From CAYLJO01 sp964383905 (lineage in GTDB: Bacteria > Acidobacteriota > Blastocatellia > Pyrinomonadales > Pyrinomonadaceae): 23,156 bases of DNA. Under the pieces are notes generated by a model. It ran no database searches, was not told the origin of the DNA, and was given only the letters and a program-made list of their open reading frames with translations. The stretch is from the NCBI GenBank assembly GCA_964383905.1, contig CAYLJO010000092.1, forward strand, positions 1 through 23,156, written 5' to 3'. Positions 1-7,865 of the stretch are shown piece after piece. The number at the start of each line of letters is the position of its first letter. The stretch's first letter is position 1. The translations under genes and the position numbers were made by a program.

Positions 1-73
1 AGACGCCGATCTTTTGCCCTTCTGCTTCGGAGGAGGCGAGGGGCTTACCCAGGATCTTATCGAGCAGCGACAC
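1..73 (-). CDS. KimA-like APC-superfamily permease, N-terminus (partial)
   Basis: Only the first 24 codons are inside the window; the gene continues off the left edge. From a GTG at 71-73 the translation contains LLDKILGKPLASSEAEGQKI. This resembles the cytoplasmic N-terminus of the KimA/YdaO-like branch of the APC superfamily, where a GKPL...EQK stretch precedes the first membrane helix. Members are amino-acid or potassium symporters. I chose the GTG because AAGGA lies about 8 bases upstream. An in-frame ATG at 119-121 would add 16 residues but has no ribosome-binding site. The long upstream leader contains a B12-box-like element, so expression may be controlled by a riboswitch. The substrate cannot be told from this fragment. 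Confidence 0.6.
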   Translation of the reverse strand, partial: MSLLDKILGKPLASSEAEGQKIGV

Positions 74-244
74 GGGAGCGTCCTTTCTGAGTTGCGCAGC
101 GGGATGCGCAACGCCGGTCATTTACTGTACCCGAAATTATGACGGGATGACACCTGTTTTGTCGGAGCTCCGGATGTATGCTTGAGGTACTGATTGTAAG
201 GGTTTAATACTTCAATAAAGAGGGCCCATCTCTGCCGGCGCGAT

Positions 245-425
245 TGCGGCGCAGCAGATCACCTCCGGCTGGTCTTCTGACTGTGCTGGTTTCAACCAGC
301 TAATTGATGTGCGATCTGACATTGATGGGCGCCAGTATAGTGTCACCTCTATGAACGTTGAGCCCTTCTGTCAAAGGGACAGCTCCTTGCCTGTTTGTGT
401 AAACCTCAAGGTGCCACACCCCCGG
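245..425 (-). promoter_or_regulatory. Candidate cobalamin riboswitch in the permease leader
   Basis: Read on the minus strand, AGTCAGAAGACCAGCC (267-282) matches the cobalamin-riboswitch B12 box pattern (AGYCMGgAgaCCkGCC). It is preceded by a perfect GCTGG/CCAGC hairpin at 285-300. Further upstream, at 316-347, GGTG, then CCC, then CAATGT occur with about the spacing of the conserved core (GGUG...CCCGCCACUGU). The 5' half (GGAA before GGUG) is degenerate. A Mg2+ M-box was considered but its spacing fits less well. The element would act on the minus-strand permease gene beginning at 73. Established: such aptamers bind cobalamin and repress downstream genes. Inferred: that this divergent copy is functional. 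Confidence 0.45.
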
Positions 426-441
426 TCGCGACGCGCATAAA

Positions 442-2277
442 CTATTGATCCTTTGCTTTCAACCTCACCCGGTAGAGCGTGTAGTCTCCCAGACGCTCGC
501 CACGGTCGCGCTCGTACCAGCGGTCCAGGTTCGTAAACTCAGGCTCATCTCCCGCCCGCGTGATCACGTAAGAGAGCCTCGGATGCTTCGCCCGCTCACC
601 GTTGAACGAGCCGGTGTACTTTGCATACCGCTCCGCTTCGGCACGAACCTCTTCCGGCGTGATCGGCTGATGATTGACGGCGAGCGCCGGGTTGGCTCGC
701 CCCCACCCGAACAAAGCCAGCCGGTAGCTGATTTCCCCGCCGCTGACCTCCTCCAGGAAGTCCTCTTCATCAAAATCCGAATAATAGAGCTGTTGATAAA
801 ACCGCTCCCTACCCTCGGCCGGCGTAGTCCCGGAGAAGACGTGCATGTGGCGCGCCCACAGCACCGCCTGCGGTGCAACCGTCGGTAGGCCGTCGGCGAC
901 CCTCAACTCGGTAGAGAAGACCACCGGATGAGCACCTTGTTTAGAGGCTTTATCCAGCTCGACGAGACGCCGGGCGGCCTGCATCGCCTCGTCCCGCATC
1001 AGGTTGTATGCAAGATGCTGACCGGTCGCGAACTTGGTCTCGACCAACCCCCAGCCCCATGCCGCACACGCCGTCAGTATGAGGATGCCGTTTCTGACCT
1101 GGCTGGCCGCGCCCACGGCCCGTCTCTGCCACAGGAGTGCCGTCGTCAACACGGCCCCGATCAGCACGACGTAATTGGCGATAAATTGCTCGTAATGGAC
1201 GGGCTGCAGCGATCGCCCGGTGAGGATCTGCTGGTTGAAGACAACGACCGGCGTGAGCGCGAATGAGGCGGCGAAAAGTAGGCGGCGGTCTTGCCAACCG
1301 ACGACCCCACGACGTGACACCAAAGCGAGCACGTCAAGTAGTAAGATACCGATTATTTCAGGCGGCCGGAGCAGGTCCGGCGCGCGCGACAGCGTCAGCG
1401 CTTGCGCCTCGTCCATCTTCGCGGCGCGGTGCGATAGTAAGATGATGTAGGGCAGGAGAGCCGCCGCCGCGCACCCACCGATCACGCCCACAGAGAGGAG
1501 GTCGCGCCGCCAACTGCCCGCCCGCGCGGCGAACCACAGGAGGGCGAGGCAGAGGAGCCAGGCGGCCGCCGCCGTCCATAGATAAAAGTAGGAATAGATC
1601 AGGAGGGCAAGACTGAGGCCGGCCAGCGCCGCTTTGATCATGGCCTTGCGTTTGTCTCCAGTGGTAAACGCCCGCCACACGAGGGCGCAAAACGCGAAGT
1701 AGACGGGGAAGGCGACCGAGGGTGTGTAACGACGTAAGAACGGGAGCGAGAGGTAGGAGTAATGCGATCCGAGTAATGCCCGCACGGCCCCCTGCGCCGA
1801 AGCAAATGCGCCCAGGCAGAGCACGACCAGGACTCCGGCTGCGGCCTGACGGCTGTCACCCGTCACGGCCGCGATCAGCCAGAAAATGGCCAGTGCTGAG
1901 GCCACGGCCGTAAGCGGCAGTAGCGCCATGAAGGCTGTTGAGGCCGATAGCTTGAATGCCCGCGCCGGAACCGCTACCAGGTAAGCCGGGATGAACTGGA
2001 TGGAGAAGAAGGATTCGGGTAGCGGAGCGCCTGACAGGTCGTCGCGGCCCGCGTAAGGGTCGTTGCGCCGCGGGCGGGCGTTGATGAGCGCGTGGAGGTA
2101 AGCCGAGTAGGCGACTTCGTCCGTATCGATATAAGCGTAGGAGCCCGACCAATCCTTGCCCCGCACCAGACGGAGGTGCGCCTGCGGGTAGAGCGCCAGG
2201 ATGATGAGGGCTAAGGAGGCGAGTAGCCCCCACCTCCAGCGGATCGATCCGCGCTTATGATGAGGTAAATCGTCCAT
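442..2277 (-). CDS. Polytopic membrane protein, GT-C glycosyltransferase-like
   Basis: About 611 residues. There is one N-terminal membrane helix, then a short exposed loop with the acidic motif DTDE, then roughly ten more hydrophobic helices through residue ~410, and a soluble C-terminal third of about 200 residues. An acidic pair in the first loop, a multi-helix core and a soluble tail is the layout of GT-C/GT39-like lipid-linked sugar transferases. I cannot name a family, so the function is inferred from architecture only. The ATG at 2275-2277 is preferred; an in-frame TTG at 2295 would add six residues, and neither has a clear ribosome-binding site. It is transcribed alone, with the receiver remnant upstream on the same strand. 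Confidence 0.7.
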   Translation of the reverse strand: MDDLPHHKRGSIRWRWGLLASLALIILALYPQAHLRLVRGKDWSGSYAYIDTDEVAYSAYLHALINARPRRNDPYAGRDDLSGAPLPESFFSIQFIPAYLVAVPARAFKLSASTAFMALLPLTAVASALAIFWLIAAVTGDSRQAAAGVLVVLCLGAFASAQGAVRALLGSHYSYLSLPFLRRYTPSVAFPVYFAFCALVWRAFTTGDKRKAMIKAALAGLSLALLIYSYFYLWTAAAAWLLCLALLWFAARAGSWRRDLLSVGVIGGCAAAALLPYIILLSHRAAKMDEAQALTLSRAPDLLRPPEIIGILLLDVLALVSRRGVVGWQDRRLLFAASFALTPVVVFNQQILTGRSLQPVHYEQFIANYVVLIGAVLTTALLWQRRAVGAASQVRNGILILTACAAWGWGLVETKFATGQHLAYNLMRDEAMQAARRLVELDKASKQGAHPVVFSTELRVADGLPTVAPQAVLWARHMHVFSGTTPAEGRERFYQQLYYSDFDEEDFLEEVSGGEISYRLALFGWGRANPALAVNHQPITPEEVRAEAERYAKYTGSFNGERAKHPRLSYVITRAGDEPEFTNLDRWYERDRGERLGDYTLYRVRLKAKDQ

Positions 2278-2526
2278 CGCCCATGATCGAACCAAGGTGA
2301 ATGCCGCAGATCATACACCCACTTGGGGAATAAGAGAATCGCGTCTTCGACCGGTTCCGCCAGGCGGACGCAGCTGCAGGTCGGGATAGGGCTTGAATCT
2401 CGCGACCGCCGCGCGTGAGCTTCGACAGGAAGACCTCGCCGCCGGCTTGCTTGCCCGGTATTTCCCGGCCAAGCGGTCCTGGCCAAGAGCGGCCTCTGGT
2501 CAGACTCTTACCTCACGGCGCTGCGA

Positions 2527-2772
2527 CTACTGCACGGTCCGCCCGGCCAGGCTTGCCACCGCCGCGATCAGCTCCGCCGGCTCGACCGGCTTCGCCAGGT
2601 GCACCTGGTAGCCCGCTGTCAGCGCGCGCACCCGATCCTCCGTCCGCGCGTATGCCGTTAAGGCCACGGCCGGGGTCCCTCCACCGCGCTCCGCCGGCAG
2701 CGCGCGCACCCTCCGGATCAGCCAGTAGCCGTCCTCCCCGGGCATCCCGATATCAAAGACCAGCACAATCCA
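2527..2772 (-). pseudogene. Truncated response-regulator receiver domain remnant
   Basis: The frame encodes the C-terminal part of a CheY-like receiver domain. It has the phosphoacceptor strand and loop FDIGMPGEDGY, the conserved switch Thr in ALTAYART, and the conserved Lys in HLAKPVEP, and it ends at a TAG at 2527-2529. The first ~45 residues (strand 1, the acidic pair, helices 1 and 2) are missing. Recognisable homology begins at about 2770, within about 10 bases of the stop codon of the dehydrogenase gene upstream on the same strand. The frame remains open upstream, but there it reads dehydrogenase DNA in another frame. The GEDGYxLIRRVR wording is typical of receivers at the end of hybrid histidine kinases. 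I read this as the leftover 3' end of such a gene after a deletion or insertion. Confidence 0.75.
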
Positions 2773-2780
2773 CGCGCAAT

Positions 2781-3950
2781 TTAGGGTGTGTTCCACTCGC
2801 GCGGGTATCTCACGTACGACGCGTCTAACTCCGCCACGGCACGGCATCCCAATAATCTGAGCGTGCGTTCCACGTCGTCGCGCAAGATCTCCAGCGCCCG
2901 GCTAACTCCGGCTTGGCCAGCAGCGGCGAGCCCGTACGCGTAAGCGCGACCGATCAGAAGTGCGCGCGCACCCATACAGATTGCCTTCACAATATCGCTG
3001 CCACGCCGGACCCCGCCGTCCATCAGTACTTCGACTTGTCCGTTAAGGGCCGCGGTCACCTCGGGAAGTGCTCGAATCGTAGCCGATACGCAATCCAACT
3101 GACGCCCGCCGTGATTGGAAACAACAATGGCAGCAGCACCTGCGTCTACCGCGCGCCGTGCATCGTCTGCAGTAAGGACACCCTTAATAACAATTGGGCC
3201 GGGCCAACTCTTACGGATCCAACCCAGATCGTCCCAAGTTACAGCCGCTCGCACCAGCGCAGCGCTGACGTCAATCAGCGGCATGGGCCCCTTTCCGGGC
3301 ACAACAATATTTTCTAGTTTGGGTACTCCGCCATCCAGCAGGAACGACCACAGCCATCCCGGACGAGCTAATAGTTGGGGCAAAAAAGGAATCTTCGCAA
3401 AAACGCCGCCCGCCAAAAGCTCCTTCATGCCGTTCCGCGGGTCACGTTCCCGCATGCCAGCCACGGCAGTATCTATGGTGATTACCAACGCTGTGAATCC
3501 CGCGCTGCGGGCTCGCTCAATCGCGGCTTCCGCGGCCTCCCTGCCGCCGAGCAAATAGAGTTGGTACCAAGCCGGTCCAGTGGTAGCCGCCTTGACGTCC
3601 TCGAGTCTGTGACCAGAGATGGTGGATAAGATATATCCGGTCCCGGCTTGGCCGGCGGCACGAGCAGCAGCAACTTCTCCGCCAGGATGCATAAGCCGAC
3701 TGTAGCCCACTGGCGCGAGCATCGCAGGAAATGCGATTTCAGTTCCCAGCACACGGGTGCGCAGGTCACAATCGCCTCCTGCCACTGCCTGCCGCGGTCT
3801 GAATTTCACTTCTTGGAATGAGCGGCAATTTTCTCGCAAGGTGATTTCGTCTTCTGCACCGCCCTCCAAGTAATCAAAGACTACCTTCGGCAACCGCGAT
3901 TCCGCGAGGCGCCGGAGGTCTGCAATGTTGATTACCCGCGTCGAAGTCAT
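2781..3950 (-). CDS. FMN-dependent alpha-hydroxy-acid dehydrogenase (LldD/glycolate oxidase family)
   Basis: A 389-residue TIM-barrel flavoprotein that oxidises an L-2-hydroxy acid such as lactate, glycolate or mandelate. Length is normal for the family. Visible active-site elements are Tyr27 in FDYLEGGAEDE, Tyr132 in WYQLY, Asp160, Lys256 in VIKGV, the catalytic His280 and Arg283 in SNHGGRQLD, and the FMN-phosphate signatures DGGVRRG (311-317) and LIGRAY. The ATG at 3950 has GAGGGA five bases upstream. The gene sits between a receiver remnant, whose homology starts immediately after its stop, and a truncated transposase upstream, so it looks transferred or relocated. The exact substrate cannot be assigned from sequence alone, and no respiratory or permease partner is adjacent. 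Confidence 0.9.
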   Translation of the reverse strand: MTSTRVINIADLRRLAESRLPKVVFDYLEGGAEDEITLRENCRSFQEVKFRPRQAVAGGDCDLRTRVLGTEIAFPAMLAPVGYSRLMHPGGEVAAARAAGQAGTGYILSTISGHRLEDVKAATTGPAWYQLYLLGGREAAEAAIERARSAGFTALVITIDTAVAGMRERDPRNGMKELLAGGVFAKIPFLPQLLARPGWLWSFLLDGGVPKLENIVVPGKGPMPLIDVSAALVRAAVTWDDLGWIRKSWPGPIVIKGVLTADDARRAVDAGAAAIVVSNHGGRQLDCVSATIRALPEVTAALNGQVEVLMDGGVRRGSDIVKAICMGARALLIGRAYAYGLAAAGQAGVSRALEILRDDVERTLRLLGCRAVAELDASYVRYPREWNTP

Positions 3951-4008
3951 TTTGTCCCTCGCTCAGACATCTCAAGCGATTGGATGATTCCCGCTGCTGT
4001 TCCATACT

Positions 4009-4554
4009 GTGGTTGGACAAATCACGGCTATGGACGAGCGAGAACCATCCAATCTGAGGGGCAAGAGTATCTGCTTGCCCTCCGAAAGTGAAGCCCAGTA
4101 CCGCCACTGCGTTGACGACCCCTGCCGGTTTCGGCAGTTTGTTGAACAGATGTGGCAACAATATCCTGAGTTGTTTCCGGGAGAGTTCGGCCAGGGCTTT
4201 AAGCTCCATGACTCGTACCGTTCTCTCAAACAGGACATCTGCTTGCGGCGCATCAAACTGAAAGCCACGGGGGCGGTCTTCCTCGTGCGCCCTTCGACCC
4301 TCTTGCCGTACTTGAGCGCCAAGACCTCCGAGATTGAGAAAGCCCTGTATTTGCGACAATGGGGCGTGCCGTTTGAAGCATTGGCTTATGTTTTCGGGCG
4401 CGACGCGATGTTTTACTACCGAGCGTGGATCAGTTTGGGTCGGAACTCGGTGGTCGGAACCTCGGTCAAGCACGCCGCGCGCCTGCCCGCGGATTTGTTG
4501 GCCGACGAGAAGCATACCTGGCTCTACGGACCCTGTGAGATGCCCGGGCAGTGA
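4009..4554 (+). pseudogene. Truncated transposase, N-terminal fragment
   Basis: The 181-residue frame contains RRIKLKATGAVFLVRPSTLL, then the KALYLRQWGVPFEALAYVFGR segment, then LGRNSVVGTSVK and LADEKHTW. I recognise this as the N-terminal region of a widespread bacterial transposase family in which DEKHTW is followed by the rest of the catalytic region. Here the homology stops right after HTW and a short unrelated tail leads to TGA, so about half of the expected protein is missing. It begins at GTG 4009, or at ATG 4030. No terminal inverted repeats are evident. It lies divergently upstream of the hydroxy-acid dehydrogenase and is probably the relic of the element that rearranged this locus. 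Confidence 0.7.
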
Positions 4555-4743
4555 TTGGGCCGGCCTTTGTCTTCAGTTTTTCCCTTGCATCCTTCGCTCT
4601 TAAGACGTTTTTTCGAGTTACCGACGGGTGTTCGGTCTTCTCTGTACCGGGAATGTGGTTTTCCTCGCGAAGGCCCCGCCTCCGCTGTTATACTCACGAC
4701 CTCTCGCGCTCAGCATTTCTCGTCCTGAAAGGCGGACTTGCCT

Positions 4744-5664
4744 ATGGCATCAGAATATCAACCTCAGCTATCGCCGCCGCCGCAGCGAAAGTCCAGTGCT
4801 ATGCCGTGGATTATCGGTGGCTGTGCCGTGCTGCTGCTCGGGGCCATTATTCTCTGTATCGGTGGTTATGCCTTCTACCGCTGGCGGAGCGCGAGAGCGA
4901 TAGACGAAGACGCAAGCGGTGAGTCGCCATCGTCGGGTAGCGCCGAGGGCGTGAAATCCCCCGGCGCGGTCGCGAGCCCGACTGGGTCAGACGGCGCCAA
5001 CTCGAATCAGTCACCGGCGGAGAGAGCCGGGGAGGGCGCGCCTACTACCTGGGAAGCGACTGCCGCAGCGCTCACCGGCGACGTGGGAAAAACCTTTACG
5101 CTGACATGCTCTCCAGGCGGTACGATTCACTCCGTCTGGGGCAGCGACATCTATACGGCCGATTCATCCATCTGCACGGCGGCGGTCCATGCCGGACTCA
5201 TCACCCAAGAGAAGGGCGGCACAGTGACCATAGAACTACGGGCCGGTCGAGCGGTGTACGGCAGTAGTCAAAGAAACGGGGTCACGACCGCTTCCTACGG
5301 CGGATACCCTCGCAGTTTCGTCTTCAAAATGGGAACCAATGAGAGTGAAGTGAAAGAGGCCGAAGAAGGGACCCCTATCTTATGGAATACGCCTGCGTTC
5401 ATCCTTACCCAGGAGGTGGGCAAGACTCATAAGTTTAAGTGCGATGCCGGAGGCACCGAGCATGCTATCTGGGGCACCGATGTCTACACCGCCGACTCAT
5501 CGATCTGCACGGCAGCCGTACATGCCGGTGTGATCAATTTCGAGCATGGGGGAACGGTGACAATTGAATTGCGTCCGGGACAGCCAGCTTATCAAGGCAC
5601 CACACGAAACGGAGTGAAGTCCAGCGAATACGGTGCGTATCCACGCAGCTTTGTTGTTAGATGA
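4744..5664 (+). CDS. Membrane-anchored protein with two LCCL domains
   Basis: 306 residues. A short Pro-rich cytoplasmic N-terminus is followed by one strong membrane helix (about 21-45), a Ser/Gly-rich linker (50-100), and two tandem copies of an LCCL domain at roughly 101-196 and 211-306. Both copies have the hallmark YTADSSICTAAVHAG, a paired Cys (Cys122/Cys144 and Cys233/Cys255), a GGTVTIEL strand, and a C-terminal YPRSFV. LCCL domains are extracellular, disulfide-stabilised modules thought to bind ligands such as polysaccharide or lipid. The predicted topology places them outside the inner membrane. ATG 4744 follows a GGCGG element. The nucleotide similarity of the copies indicates internal duplication. 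No enzyme domain is present. Confidence 0.88.
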   Translation: MASEYQPQLSPPPQRKSSAMPWIIGGCAVLLLGAIILCIGGYAFYRWRSARAIDEDASGESPSSGSAEGVKSPGAVASPTGSDGANSNQSPAERAGEGAPTTWEATAAALTGDVGKTFTLTCSPGGTIHSVWGSDIYTADSSICTAAVHAGLITQEKGGTVTIELRAGRAVYGSSQRNGVTTASYGGYPRSFVFKMGTNESEVKEAEEGTPILWNTPAFILTQEVGKTHKFKCDAGGTEHAIWGTDVYTADSSICTAAVHAGVINFEHGGTVTIELRPGQPAYQGTTRNGVKSSEYGAYPRSFVVR

Positions 5665-5701
5665 TTCAGTTGCGCTTTTACCGGCCGGTGCCACCAAACA
5701 C

Positions 5702-5739
5702 TTGAACCGCAGAGGACGCCGCAGGACAGACAAAGGAAA
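5702..5739. repeat. GAACCGCAGAGG dispersed repeat
   Basis: TTGAACCGCAGAGGACGCCG, followed by CAGGACAGACAAAGGAAA. It lies just after the LCCL gene. The first 16 bases are identical to the copy at 7602. Confidence 0.7.
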
Positions 5740-5752
5740 CTAAGACCGTTGG

Positions 5753-5778
5753 TTTGGCAGGGGCCAAATCTTGCCAAA
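5753..5778. terminator. Overlapping inverted repeats between convergent genes
   Basis: TTTGGC at 5753-5758 can pair with GCCAAA at 5763-5768, or, as TTTGGCA, with TGCCAAA at 5772-5778. The two alternative stems lie between the convergent LCCL and gamma-glutamyltranspeptidase genes. There is no clear T-tract, so a bidirectional terminator role is only plausible. Confidence 0.3.
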
Positions 5779-5805
5779 TTGGATTACACTTCCTGCCGCT
5801 TTGGT

Positions 5806-7533
5806 TTAATACCCGAGGGCCAGCCCGTCTTTACGGGGGTCGGAGGCGCCTAGCAAACTCCCACTCGTCGGGTCGATCATGATCGCCTGCGCGCCGCCCA
5901 TGACAGATCTCAGCGAATAAGGCGCAGCAGGCGCGTCGCGTTGATGACCTCGCGCGACAAGGCGTTCTATCACAGCCTCGGTCATGGCATCCTCAAGAAG
6001 TACCTTGTTCCCTCCGGTGTACCTGAATCGCGGCGCTTCCAGGGCTTGCTGTAAACCCATCCCCAAATCGATCAGATTAGTCAGTACCTGGATGTGCCCC
6101 TGCGGCTGGATCGCACCGCCCATCACGCCGAAAGAGATGAAAAGCTTCCCATCTTTAAGGACCATCGCCGGGATAATCGTGTGAAAGGGGCGTTTGCCCG
6201 GTTCGATATGATTTGCGTGGCGAGGGTCAAGCGAGAACCCGGCGCCTCGGTCGTGCAGCACAATTCCGGTGTCCCCGGCCACCACCCCTGAGCCAAAATA
6301 CTCAAATAAGCTGTTGATAAAAGAGACGGCATTACGATCTTTATCAACGACGGTGAAGTATGTCGTATCTCCCTGATTAAGAATCACGCCGGGTGCCGTC
6401 AAATCGCCGGCCTTGTCAGGATTAATGAGGGAGCGCCGCTCGCCCGCGTATTCTTTTGAGAGCAGTTGTGCGACCGGAACTTTGGCGAAGGCAGGGTCGG
6501 CGATGTACCTGTTTCTGTCGGCAAAGGCCAGCTTGGTCGCTTCAATCAGCGTATGATAGTAGAGATCCGGCCGCGCTCTCATCGCAGAAAGGTCAAAGCC
6601 TTCTAAGATGTTGAGCGCCAGCAGGGCTGTTAACCCCTGGCCGTTTGGCGGGCATTCATAAATGGAATAGCCGCGATAAGTGGTCGAAATCGGCTCAACC
6701 CACTCCGACCTGTGCTCGGCCATGTCCCGCATTGACAGGAAGCCGCCGTTCTTCTGGCAGTAATCGACAACCTGGCGGGCAATTTCACCTTTATAAAAGG
6801 CGTCGCGCCCGCCGCGGGCGAGGATACGAAATGTGTTGGCAAGATTTTTCTGGCGAAAGATTTCGCCGGCGCGCGGAGCTTGTCCATTAATGAGATAGTT
6901 GGCAGCGGCGGCGGGAGTCTGCTTCAATTTTGAGACACCAATTTCCCAATCTTCAGCGGTCTTCTCCATGACGGGGAAGCCGTTCTCGGCATACTCAATG
7001 GCAGGTGTGAGTAGGTCGGCCAGTTTCATCGTGCCGTACTTATCGAGCAAGGTTACCCATCCGTGAAACGCGCCGGGCACGGTAATGCTCTCCATGCCGG
7101 CCTCCGGCATGGATTTGATCCCCCTTTTCGCGAAGTAATCAAGGCTCAATGCGCGCGGGGCGCGGCCACTCGCGTTCAACCCCTTCAGTTCTTTGGTCTG
7201 TGACCAGTAGACGAGCATGAACGCGTCACCGCCGATACCGGTCATCATCGGTTCAGTCACGTTGAGGACCGCCGCCATCGCAATGCTCGCGTCAACCGCA
7301 TTTCCACCGCGCTTTAAGACGTCGAGGCCAACCTGGGAAGCCAAAGGCTGGCTCGACGCGACCATCCCGCGCTCGGCGCGTACGATTGAGCGGCCCGGTT
7401 TAATCTGAAAAACCGAACTGTTATTTTGTGAAGAAGATTGAACGTATCCGGCCAGCATAAAAATCCCGGTCGCCAGTGCGATAGATGCGCGTGTTAATCT
7501 TACGTATGACGAATGATTGATCTGAGATGACAT
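5806..7533 (-). CDS. ggt: Secreted gamma-glutamyltranspeptidase
   Basis: 575 residues, the usual length for a gamma-glutamyltranspeptidase proenzyme that cleaves itself into large and small subunits and hydrolyses or transfers the gamma-glutamyl group of glutathione. The N-terminus has a basic stretch and a hydrophobic helix (about 15-31), consistent with a signal peptide. The autoprocessing site is visible: Thr390 in QGDTTYFTVVD is the expected nucleophile. The substrate-binding region has FGSG (413-416), and the oxyanion GG pair sits in MGGAIQPQGH (471-480). Early motifs GGNAVDA and GIGGDAF are also intact. The RGAGFSLDP wording is closest to the YwrD-type branch. ATG 7533 has a strong GGAGGGG ribosome-binding site. 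It is monocistronic. Confidence 0.96.
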   Translation of the reverse strand: MSSQINHSSYVRLTRASIALATGIFMLAGYVQSSSQNNSSVFQIKPGRSIVRAERGMVASSQPLASQVGLDVLKRGGNAVDASIAMAAVLNVTEPMMTGIGGDAFMLVYWSQTKELKGLNASGRAPRALSLDYFAKRGIKSMPEAGMESITVPGAFHGWVTLLDKYGTMKLADLLTPAIEYAENGFPVMEKTAEDWEIGVSKLKQTPAAAANYLINGQAPRAGEIFRQKNLANTFRILARGGRDAFYKGEIARQVVDYCQKNGGFLSMRDMAEHRSEWVEPISTTYRGYSIYECPPNGQGLTALLALNILEGFDLSAMRARPDLYYHTLIEATKLAFADRNRYIADPAFAKVPVAQLLSKEYAGERRSLINPDKAGDLTAPGVILNQGDTTYFTVVDKDRNAVSFINSLFEYFGSGVVAGDTGIVLHDRGAGFSLDPRHANHIEPGKRPFHTIIPAMVLKDGKLFISFGVMGGAIQPQGHIQVLTNLIDLGMGLQQALEAPRFRYTGGNKVLLEDAMTEAVIERLVARGHQRDAPAAPYSLRSVMGGAQAIMIDPTSGSLLGASDPRKDGLALGY

Positions 7534-7557
7534 TGCCCCTCCGATCTAAGCTTAGGA

Positions 7558-7584
7558 TATAACGGTTCACAAATGAGTGGGACC
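7558..7584. repeat. Dispersed intergenic repeat, copy 1 (AATGAGTGGGACC type)
   Basis: Starts TATAACGGTTC and ends AATGAGTGGGACC. It matches 18008-18034 at 24 of 27 positions. At both places it is followed within about 20 bases by a copy of the GAACCGCAGAGG repeat or a degenerate form of it. Confidence 0.7.
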
Positions 7585-7601
7585 GAGCCGCAAATAACAA
7601 A

Positions 7602-7640
7602 TTGAACCGCAGAGGACCCGAGAGGAGCACAGAGGAAAAA
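7602..7640. repeat. GAACCGCAGAGG dispersed repeat
   Basis: TTGAACCGCAGAGGACCCGA, followed by GAGGAGCACAGAGGAAAAA. Related copies are at 5702-5739 and 11232-11269, with degenerate copies at about 11757-11785 and 18041-18067. All are intergenic. Confidence 0.75.
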
Positions 7641-7673
7641 CAGGGGAACAAAGAACACACAAATAGGTCTGGC

Positions 7674-7730
7674 AGGAGCGGCATGTCATTGGCTTTGGAT
7701 ATGATCTTTCAGATATAACATGCCGCTCCT
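7674..7730. repeat. Long hairpin with 13-bp perfect arms
   Basis: AGGAGCGGCATGT at 7674-7686 is the exact reverse complement of ACATGCCGCTCCT at 7718-7730. The 31-base loop can itself fold (ATCT/AGAT). There is no T-tract. It could be a processed small-RNA hairpin, a non-autonomous element, or a terminator. Confidence 0.75.
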
Positions 7731-7865
7731 CGGGAGCTTAGAATCCTTAGGTTGATGCGAGGCTATAAACATTCCGCCACTGCCGGGGCTGACTGTAAAT
7801 GAAGATGTTTTGCGGCTGTTCTACACTGCTTTTACAAACACCTCGCCACTCTTGATAATGAGCGG

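Larger units (their letters stand above)
7534..7865. other. Intergenic spacer with several repeats
   Basis: This 332-base spacer contains no credible gene. It holds a repeat module shared with 18008-18034, a copy of the GAACCGC repeat, and a long hairpin, each listed separately. A short element at 7763-7778 (CTATAAACATTCCGC) resembles the right arm of that hairpin (ATAACATGCCGCTCC). Confidence 0.6.

Noticed and set aside
336..348. AGGTGACACTATA on the minus strand, identical to the core of the phage SP6 promoter
   Set aside because: It lies within the putative riboswitch core, no phage genes are present, and 13 matching bases in a conserved RNA element are more simply coincidence.
2211..2486. 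91-aa minus-strand frame between the membrane protein and the receiver remnant
   Set aside because: It overlaps the start of the membrane-protein gene and shows no domain or start signal.
3874..4515. 213-aa minus-strand frame overlapping the transposase fragment
   Set aside because: The plus strand carries recognisable transposase motifs over the same bases; the minus frame has none.
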